From the NCBI GenBank assembly GCA_000719695.1, contig JOHN01000022.1, forward strand, positions 73,480 through 137,479: 64,000 nucleotides of DNA, written 5' to 3'. Numbering within the stretch: the first letter of the stretch is position 1; the number at the start of each line of letters is the position of its first letter. The translations under genes were made by a program, and so were the position numbers. This document shows positions 42,336 through 49,768 of this stretch, piece by piece. The notes beneath the pieces are model-generated. The model worked only from the letters and a program-made list of their open reading frames with translations. It made no database searches and had not been told where the DNA came from. The DNA comes from Streptomyces sp. NRRL F-6131. GTDB lineage: Bacteria > Actinomycetota > Actinomycetes > Streptomycetales > Streptomycetaceae.

Positions 42336-44386
42336 ACGACGACGCCTCTCGGTTCGGACTGCACGGACTGCACGGACCCGGCGGCCCCGGCGGCTCCGGT
42401 GGCCCCGGCCGGTTCCGGACCGGCCGGGGCGGGCCACTCGGGGGCGGGGGAGAGCGCCAGCACCGCCCGGGCTATGGCGTCGGAGTCGCCGAGGGTCACC
42501 GAGTCCACGCCGGGCCGGATGCCCGCCGCGGTGACCCAGTGCACCGACTCGGTCGGCACCCCGTACGCGAAGCGGCGCGGGTGCGCCCGGCCGTGCGCGT
42601 CCAGCAGCCGGTAGGGCCGCTCGGTGACCGCCAGGCCGCCGGTCAGGTGGTCGGTGCCGGACGTCCCGGGGATCCGGTAGGCGGCGCACTGCTCGGTGTC
42701 CAGCAGGTGCCGCAGCAGCGGGTCGTCGGTGCGACGCAGATCGGGTTCCGGCAGTCGGGCCTCGATCAGCACCGTGGTCCGGACCGGCGGGCCCGGTACG
42801 GCGGTCGAGTGCGCGGTGAACGCCGGGTCGACCGGGTCGATCCTGATCTCCGTGCCGGGGCCGAGGAGTTCCACCACCCCGGCCTCGATCAGGGCGATCA
42901 GCTGCTCGATCCGTTCGACCGGCGGGCCGATGGAGAGGAAGGCGTTCAGCGGGGTGTACCAGCCGTCCAGGTCGTCCCGGTAGGAGTCGCCCGCGATGCC
43001 GCCGTGGTCGACCGCCAGCCGGATCTCGTTGCGCAGGTCGCGCAGCACGTCCAGGGCGGCCTTGAGCGGTCCGCTCAGATTGCCGGCCCGGGCCTCCGCG
43101 ACGTCCTGCCGCAGGTGGTCGAGCAGCCAGCCGCGGAAGTCCGCGCGGTCGGTGAACTCCCTTCCTGCGTAGGGGCGGGAGAGCCGCTCCCAGCTCCACC
43201 GGTCGGCCGGCGCGATGCCGTGGGCGTCGAGCACGGCGGCCGGGTCGGCGGCGGTCAGGAACCGGTCGGTGAACGCCGCGCGCTCGGCGTCGCGGGCCCG
43301 GGCGGTGAGCAGCGCGCCGTAGTAGACGGCCTCCACCTCGCGGGAGACCAGCGGCCAGAGGTCGGTGGCGAAGCGCACCGGCTCGCCCCGGCGGGCGCGC
43401 TCGCGCAGCCCGGCGACCACCTCGGCGGTGAGCAGCCGGGGCAGGTGGCGGCCGTACGCGCCCTTCTCGTTCTCGCCGCGCGCGTGGTAGGGGATGCCGC
43501 GCCGCGAGGTGGCGTACAACCGGGGCTCGGCGCCGGAGGGGTGGTAGACCAGCGCGCCGTCCGCCTGCTCGAACCGGCCGCCCCGGCCGAGCGTGAACAG
43601 GGCCATGTGGTCGAAGAAGTTGAGGCCCAGCCCGCGCAGCAGGACGGCCTGGCCGGGCCGGACGGTGACGTGGACGTCGGCGGGGTTGGCGGGGGTGACG
43701 TACGTGAGGTGGTGGATCCGGGACAGGCTGGCGGTGCGCGCCTCGCGCGGGTTGGGCCGGGCGGGGAGGTGCCCCTGGGCGAGCACGATCGCGTCCAGCC
43801 GGTTCAGCCGGGTGCCGTCCTCCAGTCGGACGCCCTGCGGGCCGCCGGGGAAGCCGTGGGCGTCGGCCATCGCGACCGCCCGGGAGCGGTGCACCCGGAC
43901 GGTCACGGTGGGCGGGGCGGCCGCGATCACGGTGCGGAAGGCGTCGTGCAGGTACTGGCCGTAGAAGGCGCGGGTCGGGTAGGTGTTCGGGCCTAGCGCG
44001 GCCGCCTCGGCCAGCGTCCGGTCGTCGTGGACGGCCGGGGCCGGCGTCCGGTCGTCGTGGACGGTCGGGGACCCGGCAGGACTGCCCTTCCGGGCCAGGG
44101 ACTCGGCCCATTCGTACAGGCTGGGGCCGGGTTCGACCGGCCCGTCGATCCGGACGCTGTCGTCGGTGTACACGGTGATCTGCGAGGCCACCGTGTTCAT
44201 CAGGAGGTGCTGGGACTGGTCGGTGCGCCAGACCCGGCCCGCGCCGGGGAGCGCCGGGTCCACCAGGTGCACGGTGACGGCGGCCCCGGCGGGGCGGGCC
44301 CGTTCGTTGGCGCAGAGCCGTTCCAGGACCGAGAGGCCGCGGGGTCCCGCGCCGATGATGCAGACCTGGAGATGATTGTCGATCAT
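42332..44386 (-). CDS. creE-like: CreE-like flavin-dependent aspartate N-oxygenase (nitrosuccinate synthase)
   Basis: This flavoprotein has about 684 residues. Its N-terminal FAD loop is VCIIGAGPRGLSVLERLCAN, followed by LLMNTVASQITVYTDDSVRI, LGPNTYPTRAFYGQYLHDAF, AIVLAQGHLPARPNP and GLGLNFFDHMALFTLGRGG. This is the long FAD/NAD(P)-binding family to which, as I recall, CreE-type enzymes belong. They oxidise the amine of L-aspartate to nitrosuccinate. ATG 44386 overlaps the preceding gene's TGA as ATGA, and an upstream ATG at 44392 has poor ribosome-site spacing. Residues about 105-125 hold a duplicated APAVHDDRT segment. The C-terminal tail is low-complexity (GATGAAGAAGSVQSVQS). Confidence 0.8.
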   Translation of the reverse strand: MIDNHLQVCIIGAGPRGLSVLERLCANERARPAGAAVTVHLVDPALPGAGRVWRTDQSQHLLMNTVASQITVYTDDSVRIDGPVEPGPSLYEWAESLARKGSPAGSPTVHDDRTPAPAVHDDRTLAEAAALGPNTYPTRAFYGQYLHDAFRTVIAAAPPTVTVRVHRSRAVAMADAHGFPGGPQGVRLEDGTRLNRLDAIVLAQGHLPARPNPREARTASLSRIHHLTYVTPANPADVHVTVRPGQAVLLRGLGLNFFDHMALFTLGRGGRFEQADGALVYHPSGAEPRLYATSRRGIPYHARGENEKGAYGRHLPRLLTAEVVAGLRERARRGEPVRFATDLWPLVSREVEAVYYGALLTARARDAERAAFTDRFLTAADPAAVLDAHGIAPADRWSWERLSRPYAGREFTDRADFRGWLLDHLRQDVAEARAGNLSGPLKAALDVLRDLRNEIRLAVDHGGIAGDSYRDDLDGWYTPLNAFLSIGPPVERIEQLIALIEAGVVELLGPGTEIRIDPVDPAFTAHSTAVPGPPVRTTVLIEARLPEPDLRRTDDPLLRHLLDTEQCAAYRIPGTSGTDHLTGGLAVTERPYRLLDAHGRAHPRRFAYGVPTESVHWVTAAGIRPGVDSVTLGDSDAIARAVLALSPAPEWPAPAGPEPAGATGAAGAAGSVQSVQSEPRGVVV

Positions 44387-45618
44387 GCCCATGGCTCGGC
44401 ATCGTAGTTGTGATGATCCGATGATGAAAAGGTCTTGGCCCCGTGCATCCAGGCCACCCGCTCGTGCAGATCGTCCTCGGAGAGGCCGCCGAGCAGCCGG
44501 TTCCGTTCCTCCGCGGCCTCGTCCGCCGGGTGCCAGAGCCGGATCGACTCCCGGGCGGCGCGCTGCACCGCCGCCGTACGTGCGCGCCGTTCGGCGGCGA
44601 ACGAGCTGAACGTGTCGGTGAGTTCACTGGTCTCGACCATCAACTCGCCGAGCAGCACGGCGTCTTCCAGGGCCTGGCAGGCGCCCTGCGCCGCGTAGTG
44701 CAGCATCGGGTGGGCGGCGTCGCCGAGCAGCGCCACCCGGCCGTCCGTCCAGCGCTCCACCGGGTCCCGGTCCACCAGCACCCAGGAGCGCCAGCCCTCG
44801 CCGAGCCCCAGCAGCCGCCGCGCGGCCGGCGCGGTCAGGCCGACCAGCTGCTCCGCGACCGTCTCCTCGGTGACCGGGACGTTGGCGAGCGCCTCGGTGG
44901 CGCCGTTGTCCCGGGAGGCGGCCAGGTTGAGGAACGCCCCGCCGGCGATCGGGTAGTGGACGAAGTGGCAGTGCGGGCCGGCCCACCAGGTCACCGAGCT
45001 GGTCAGCCGCAGCTCTTCGGGGACCAGCTCCATCGGGATCACCGCCCGGTAGACGGTGATCCCGGAGATCCTCGGTTCGCCGTCGCCGACCAGCTGGGCG
45101 CGGACCGCCGAGTGGATGCCGTCCGCCCCGACCAGCGCGTCGCCCCGCACCGGACCGCCGTCCGCCAGCAGCGCCTCGGCGCCCCCGGCGTCCTGCCGGT
45201 AACCGGTGACGGCGGTGGCGGCGCGCAGTTCGATCCGCGGCTCCGCCCGGCAGGCGCGCAGCAGCAGCCCGTGCAGCTCGGCCCGGTGCACCACCACGTA
45301 CGGGTTGCCGAACCGCCGCCGGTACCGCTCGGTGAGGGTCAGGCTGGTGACGTGCTCGCCGGTGACGCCGTCCATGAAGCGCAGCTCGGCCATGTGCACC
45401 CCGGCCGCCCGGACGGCGTCGCCGAGGCCGAGCCGCTCCAGGGCGAGGATGCCGTTCGGCGCGATCTGGATGCCGGCACCGATCTCGGCGAACTCCGGCG
45501 CCCGCTCCAGGACCACCGCCCGGTGGCCGGCCCTGGCGAGGGCCAGCGCGGCGGCCAGGCCGCCGATCCCGCCGCCGGCCACCAGCACGGTGGCCGGGGC
45601 GCCGCGGCCCGCGCTCAT
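44383..45618 (-). CDS. FAD-dependent aromatic monooxygenase (salicylate-hydroxylase-like)
   Basis: This 411-residue class A flavoprotein hydroxylase has GxGxxG in TVLVAGGGIGGLAAALALAR, the DG motif ALVGADGIHSAVRAQL, and the GD motif VALLGDAAHPMLHYAAQGAC. The family hydroxylates, sometimes with decarboxylation, ortho-hydroxy aromatic acids. In this cluster the probable substrate is an aminohydroxybenzoate or its aldehyde, giving an aminocatechol or aminohydroquinone skeleton. It is coupled by ATGA overlaps to both neighbours, the ligase gene upstream and the CreE-like gene downstream. The exact regiochemistry cannot be predicted. Confidence 0.88.
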   Translation of the reverse strand: MSAGRGAPATVLVAGGGIGGLAAALALARAGHRAVVLERAPEFAEIGAGIQIAPNGILALERLGLGDAVRAAGVHMAELRFMDGVTGEHVTSLTLTERYRRRFGNPYVVVHRAELHGLLLRACRAEPRIELRAATAVTGYRQDAGGAEALLADGGPVRGDALVGADGIHSAVRAQLVGDGEPRISGITVYRAVIPMELVPEELRLTSSVTWWAGPHCHFVHYPIAGGAFLNLAASRDNGATEALANVPVTEETVAEQLVGLTAPAARRLLGLGEGWRSWVLVDRDPVERWTDGRVALLGDAAHPMLHYAAQGACQALEDAVLLGELMVETSELTDTFSSFAAERRARTAAVQRAARESIRLWHPADEAAEERNRLLGGLSEDDLHERVAWMHGAKTFSSSDHHNYDAEPWA

Positions 45619-47195
45619 CGGACCGGCCCGTCGCCCTCGGCGGCCGCCAGCCGGCGGGCCAGTTCCAGCCGCTTGATCTTGGTGGTGGCGGTGGCGGGGA
45701 GTTCACCGAGCCGCCACTGCACCGGATCGGCCATCGGCGGCAGGCCGGCCGCGGCGGCCCGCCAGGCGGCCGGGTCGATCGGGCGGTCGTCCTTGGTGCA
45801 GATCACCGGGACCGGCCGGCCGTCCGCGCCGGGGACGATCACCACCTCGGCGAGCTGGGCCAGGCGGGCGAACAGGGTGTCCTCGGCGGCCAGGGTGGAG
45901 CCGAAGCCCTCGATCAGGTCGACCTCGCGGTCCAGCAGGTGCACGCAGCCCCACCGGGTGCGGTAGCCGACGTCGCCCATCCGCCACCAGCCGTCCTCGA
46001 CCTGCCGCTCGTAGCGGGCCTGCTCACCGAGGTAGGTGACGATCCGGCCGTCGCTGCGGACCTCGATGAACCCGGGGTTGTCCGCCGACGGCGGCTCGCC
46101 GTTGCGGCTCACCACCCGGACGTCGGTGAAGCCGGGGAACGGCATGCCCACGCAGCGGCCGTCCGCGTCCGCCCCGCGCTGCCGGGAGAAGGCGCGCACC
46201 ACCGCCGGGCCGACCTCGCTCTGCCCGTACAGCTGGCCGAAGAGCGGCGCGCGCCGCCGGGAGGCGCCCAGCATGGTCCGCACGGTGCGCGGGTGGATCG
46301 CGTCGAAGGTGGAGGAGAACAGCTTGACGTTGGCCAGTGGGCGGCGCGGGTCCTCGGCCAGCTCCTCCCACTCCATGAAGGAGTTGGGGTGCGCCTCCAG
46401 GATCCCGGGGCGCAGCCGGGCGAACAGGTCGGCGACGTGCCCGGCCTCCGAGTGCGCCAGGACCAGGATCGGGAAGCCGCGGAACAGCGAGATCGCCAGG
46501 GCGGTGATCAGCCGCGAGTGCACGAAGGAGACGTGGATCGCGATGGTCTCCCGGCCCGGGACGACGGGCCGCAGGACGAGCGCCTGCGGACGGTAGCGGG
46601 CCTCCAGGGTGTGACCGGTGTGCACGGCCAGCTTGGGCGTTCCGGTGGTGCCCGAGGTGTGGGTGATCAGGGTCGGCCGGTCCGGCGGCGCGGTGACCGG
46701 CGCGACCCGGGGCGAGCCGGCCAGCCCGGCGAGTTCGACCCCGCCGGGGTGGCTGCCGGAGGCCAGCAGGACGGTCGCGGCCAGGTCGAAGACCTCGGCC
46801 GGCAGCTCCTTGGCGAGCTTGACCGCGTCCGTGACCAGGAACGGCTCGTCGGTGCGGCGGACCAGCTCGGCGACGGTCGCGCCGTCCAGCTGGGGCGAGA
46901 GCAGCACCGGGACGGCGCCGATCCGGGCCGTGGCGCAGGCGAGCAGGGTGATGTCGAAGCTGTTCGACTTGTGGACCACCACCCGGCGGCCCGGCCGGAC
47001 CCCGGCCGCCCAGAGCCGGGAGGCGTGGTCGTCGACCAGGTCGGCGAGCTCGGCGACGGTGGCCCGTCGGCCCAGCTCGGGGGCGATGTCGAGGTCGTGG
47101 TCGAGGATCACCACGTTGGCGCCGTTCCGGACGGCGGCCCGCTCGAAGAGCGTGCCCAGTCGGATTCCCCGGTTGGCAATGCGCTGAAGGAGCAC
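45615..47195 (-). CDS. AMP-forming ligase, candidate nitrite-using (CreM-like) enzyme
   Basis: This ANL-superfamily ligase of about 526 residues has AMP loop TLITHTSGTTGTPKLAVHTG (about residues 175-195), core motifs PLFGQLYGQSEVGP and WWRMGDVGYRTRWG, and a catalytic Lys near the end (TATTKIKRLELARR). It is built like acyl-CoA synthetases. In the same operon as nitrous-acid-producing enzymes it is a strong candidate for the CreM type, which activates nitrite with ATP to diazotise an arylamine. It could instead activate an aryl acid. GTG 47195 is preferred for its GAGAGG ribosome binding site. Confidence 0.78.
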   Translation of the reverse strand: MLLQRIANRGIRLGTLFERAAVRNGANVVILDHDLDIAPELGRRATVAELADLVDDHASRLWAAGVRPGRRVVVHKSNSFDITLLACATARIGAVPVLLSPQLDGATVAELVRRTDEPFLVTDAVKLAKELPAEVFDLAATVLLASGSHPGGVELAGLAGSPRVAPVTAPPDRPTLITHTSGTTGTPKLAVHTGHTLEARYRPQALVLRPVVPGRETIAIHVSFVHSRLITALAISLFRGFPILVLAHSEAGHVADLFARLRPGILEAHPNSFMEWEELAEDPRRPLANVKLFSSTFDAIHPRTVRTMLGASRRRAPLFGQLYGQSEVGPAVVRAFSRQRGADADGRCVGMPFPGFTDVRVVSRNGEPPSADNPGFIEVRSDGRIVTYLGEQARYERQVEDGWWRMGDVGYRTRWGCVHLLDREVDLIEGFGSTLAAEDTLFARLAQLAEVVIVPGADGRPVPVICTKDDRPIDPAAWRAAAAGLPPMADPVQWRLGELPATATTKIKRLELARRLAAAEGDGPVR

Positions 47196-47251
47196 CGTTC
47201 CGCCCTCTCGTGGGATTCGGGTCGCTGTGCTTTCAGGGGGGGGCTGTGGAT

Positions 47252-47797
47252 TTATCGGTTCTTCTCGACGACCTGCTTGATCCGCTCCAGGGTCACCCCG
47301 AGGTCGGCGGCGACCTTCTCGCCCCACTCGGCGAAGAAGCGGCGCTTCGCGTCCTCGTCCATCCCGGCGGTGATGCCGCGGATCCCCTCGGTGGCGGCGC
47401 CCATCCGGAAGTGGTGGACCAGCGTGCTCCCGCCGTCCGCGGGGGCGATGTCGAAGGCCCAGACGCTGTCCTGGGCGCGGCCGCCGGTGTCCCGCATGGC
47501 CCAGCGGAAGGTCCGGCCGGGCTCGGCGGCGACCACCTCGGCGTGGGTGTACCAGGTGCCGCGGACCACCGGGGCCCAGGCGACCACGTCCGGGCTGCGC
47601 AGGTTCTCGCCGCGGAACACCGAACCGACCGCGGCCGGCGCGCCGGAGACCCAGCTGCCGCCCTGGCACTCCGGGCTCCACTCGCCGCAGCGCGGGAGGT
47701 CGCTGATCACCGAATAGATCTCGTCCGGAGTGGCGGAGACCCGGATTTCGGCCCGGGAACGGAAAAGGGGCGCGATTTCTGCGGTGTTTTCTCCCAT
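47252..47797 (-). CDS. SRPBCC (START-like) family protein
   Basis: This 181-residue SRPBCC protein has VSATPDEIYSVISDLPRCGE, WVSGAPAAVGSVFRGEN, FRWAMRDTGGRAQDSVWAFD and a long C-terminal helix. The helix-grip fold holds hydrophobic ligands. Members act as cyclases or dehydratases, or as carriers of aromatic intermediates. It is the first gene of the leftward operon, 56 bp ahead of the ligase, so it probably binds or shapes the aromatic intermediate of the pathway. Confidence 0.85.
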   Translation of the reverse strand: MGENTAEIAPLFRSRAEIRVSATPDEIYSVISDLPRCGEWSPECQGGSWVSGAPAAVGSVFRGENLRSPDVVAWAPVVRGTWYTHAEVVAAEPGRTFRWAMRDTGGRAQDSVWAFDIAPADGGSTLVHHFRMGAATEGIRGITAGMDEDAKRRFFAEWGEKVAADLGVTLERIKQVVEKNR

Positions 47798-47880
47798 GGC
47801 CGGAATCCTGGGCGGCGGCGTGCGGGAGGGTCAAAGGCGTCCCGACGGGTCCGTCAAGTCAGGCCGCGGACCTGACGGAG

Positions 47881-48336
47881 TCACCGGCCGGGGTCGGTCC
47901 CGCCCTGGAGGTCGAGGCCGAAGTGCAGCGCGGTGACGCCCATCCGGTGCGCCCGGTAGAAGCGGTGCGCGCCGTGGTTGGCCGTCCCCGAGTCCAGCTC
48001 GATCCGCACGCAGCCCGCCGCCCGGGCCCGCTCCCGGAGCACCGCGAACAGCCGCCCGCCGACCCCCGCCGAGCGGACCGCGGGCGCGGTCACCAGGTCG
48101 TCGACGAAGAACAGCCGCCCCCGGCTGGTGGCCAGCACCCGGTGGGTGGCCACCGCCAGGCAGCGCCCGCGGTCGTCGTACGCGGCGGTGAACACCAGCC
48201 CCTGGGCGTGCGCCTCGGCGGCGAAGGCGGCGAAACCGTCCGCGCCGAGCGCGGGACGCAGGGCCCGGATCAGCGGTGCGACGTCCCGGTGCAGCGCGGG
48301 CCCGTCCGGCCCGACGTCCACGACGGTCAGTTCCAT
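47881..48336 (-). CDS. GNAT-family N-acetyltransferase
   Basis: This 151-residue GNAT protein has FFVDDLVTAPAVRSAGVGGR followed by LFAVLRERARAAGCVRIELDS, the acetyl-CoA site, and NHGAHRFYRAHRMGVTALHFG. It could acetylate a cluster product, for self-protection for example, or be unrelated. It lies between the SRPBCC gene (83 bp away) and a TetR-type regulator, all on the same strand. Confidence 0.88.
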   Translation of the reverse strand: MELTVVDVGPDGPALHRDVAPLIRALRPALGADGFAAFAAEAHAQGLVFTAAYDDRGRCLAVATHRVLATSRGRLFFVDDLVTAPAVRSAGVGGRLFAVLRERARAAGCVRIELDSGTANHGAHRFYRAHRMGVTALHFGLDLQGGTDPGR

Positions 48337-48376
48337 CTCCCGTGCCCCCCTGGCGGGTCGGTGGTGACCGGACGGT

Positions 48377-49102
48377 CTACCGCGGTGCGCCGTACACCGC
48401 GAGGAACGCCGCCACTCCGTTGGCCACGACCTCGGCGATCCGCTCGGCCGGCATCGGCAGCGCGCCGTAGAAGGTGGGCTGGGCGACGGCGAGGAAGGTC
48501 AGCAGGTTGAGCATCCGGGCGGCCTCCGCCGGGTCCGGCACCACCAGCAGCCCGCGCTCGGCGAACTCGGTCATCCAGTGCGTCAGGACGCGGTGGGTCT
48601 CCCGCGGACCGGCCTCCTGCCAGGCCTCCAGGAGCGCCGGGCGGATGTGCAGCGCCTCGGCCTCGATGGTGCGGACCAGCGCCCAGTGCTCGGCGAAGGT
48701 GGTGAGCGAGTCGACCCGCTCCAGGCCGAAGTCGACGAGGTCGGCCCGCAGGTCGACGATCTTCCGCAGGTGGCGGTCGGCGATCTTCGCCTGGGTGGCG
48801 GCCACCGCGGTGGCGCCCTCCAGGATCACCGACTGGAACAGCTGCTCCTTGTCGGCGAAGTGGTTGTAGATGGTGCGCTTGGAGACACCGGCCTCGGCGG
48901 CGATGGCGTCCACGCTGGTGCGGGTGAAGCCCTCGCGGCCGAACACCGTGCGCGCCGCGCGGGCGATCGCCACCCGCTTCTCGGGCATGCCGCGGTGGGC
49001 GGGTCCCGAACCGGTGGCCGGGGTGGCCGGGGTCGCGGCCGGGGTGCCCGGGCCGGGGGCCGGGGTGCCGGGGGTCGCGGCCGGGGCGGTCTGTTCGGTC
49101 AC
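48377..49102 (-). CDS. TetR-family transcriptional regulator
   Basis: This 241-residue TetR protein has a long low-complexity N-terminus of Pro/Ala/Gly/Thr repeats (residues about 1-35). Then comes the HTH: EKRVAIARAARTVFGREGFTR and TSVDAIAAEAGVSKRTIYNH, FADKEQLFQ. Its ligand-binding domain ends FLAVAQPTFYGALPMPAERI. The start is GTG 49102, with AAGGAGG 8 nt upstream. Two palindromes in the divergent promoter region (49125-49139 and 49163-49175) are likely operators. It may control the leftward GNAT/cluster genes and the divergent VOC gene. Confidence 0.9.
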   Translation of the reverse strand: MTEQTAPAATPGTPAPGPGTPAATPATPATGSGPAHRGMPEKRVAIARAARTVFGREGFTRTSVDAIAAEAGVSKRTIYNHFADKEQLFQSVILEGATAVAATQAKIADRHLRKIVDLRADLVDFGLERVDSLTTFAEHWALVRTIEAEALHIRPALLEAWQEAGPRETHRVLTHWMTEFAERGLLVVPDPAEAARMLNLLTFLAVAQPTFYGALPMPAERIAEVVANGVAAFLAVYGAPR

Positions 49103-49124
49103 GGGGAAACCCTCCTTGCGGTGC

Positions 49125-49181
49125 ACTACATCGTGTAGTTTACGACATGCTTGACGTGAAGCGGACTTCAAGTCCTACGCT
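49125..49181. promoter_or_regulatory. Divergent promoter with two palindromic operators
   Basis: ACTACA-TCG-TGTAGT (49125-49139) lies just before the tetR start. GGACTT-C-AAGTCC (49163-49175) lies inside the rightward promoter between TTGACG (49151-49156) and a CCTACG/TACGCT -10-like element. A TetR dimer on either site would block both directions. Confidence 0.6.
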
Positions 49182-49219
49182 CGTCAGCACGTCCGGAAGT
49201 CCCAGGAGGGAAGCGTTCC

Positions 49220-49603
49220 ATGGCCGTTCAGTTGAACCACACGATCGTCCCGGCGCGGGACGACGAGGAGACCGCCCGCTTCCTCACCGAGATCCTCGGT
49301 CTGGCCGCCCCGGTGCGCAGCGAGCCGTTCCTGGTCGTCCGGCTCGCCAACGACGTCGCGCTGGACGTCATGCGGGTCGACGGGGAGATCCCCACCGGCC
49401 ACTACGCCTTCCTGGTCGGGGACGAGGAGTTCGACACGATCCTCGACCGGGTCCGGGCCCGCGGGCTGCCCTACTGGGCCGACCCGTTCCACCGCCACGC
49501 CGGGCGCGTCAACGACTGGTTCGGCGGCCGCGGCGCCTACTTCGAGGACCCGAGCGGTCACAACCTGGAGATCATGACCCGCGCCTCCGGCGACAGTCGG
49601 TAG
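49220..49603 (+). CDS. VOC-family (glyoxalase-like) protein
   Basis: This 127-residue vicinal-oxygen-chelate protein contains QLNHTIVPARDDEETARFLT followed by EILGL, GHYAFLVGDEEFDTILDRVR and AYFEDPSGHNLEIMTR. The metal-binding His and Glu positions of the family are present at both ends. Members are dioxygenases, glyoxalases, isomerases or antibiotic-binding resistance proteins. Being divergent from tetR, with an operator inside its promoter, it is probably inducible. A role in resistance or in opening an aromatic ring is possible but not shown. Confidence 0.88.
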   Translation: MAVQLNHTIVPARDDEETARFLTEILGLAAPVRSEPFLVVRLANDVALDVMRVDGEIPTGHYAFLVGDEEFDTILDRVRARGLPYWADPFHRHAGRVNDWFGGRGAYFEDPSGHNLEIMTRASGDSR

Positions 49604-49618
49604 CGCCGCCCCCATGGC

Positions 49619-49657
49619 CACCCGGCCGCGGCCCCGGGGGGAGGTCGCGGCCGGGTG
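49619..49657 (+). terminator. Terminator after the VOC gene
   Basis: A 12-bp stem (49619-49630 with 49646-49657) around a 15-nt loop begins 16 bp past the VOC stop. Confidence 0.6.
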
Positions 49658-49768
49658 CTTCCGCGCGCCGCCGTGCGTGACGCACCGTCAGAACCCCTTC
49701 GGGGGCGACCTGACAGAGATCGGATACGGACGGGATTGCTCCGCCCCGGCGCGGGTTAGCCTCCCGGC

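Noticed and set aside
28509..49603. A PKS or NRPS cluster
   Set aside because: No ketosynthase, acyltransferase, condensation, adenylation-thiolation or carrier protein domains are visible. The AMP-forming enzymes are stand-alone ligases.
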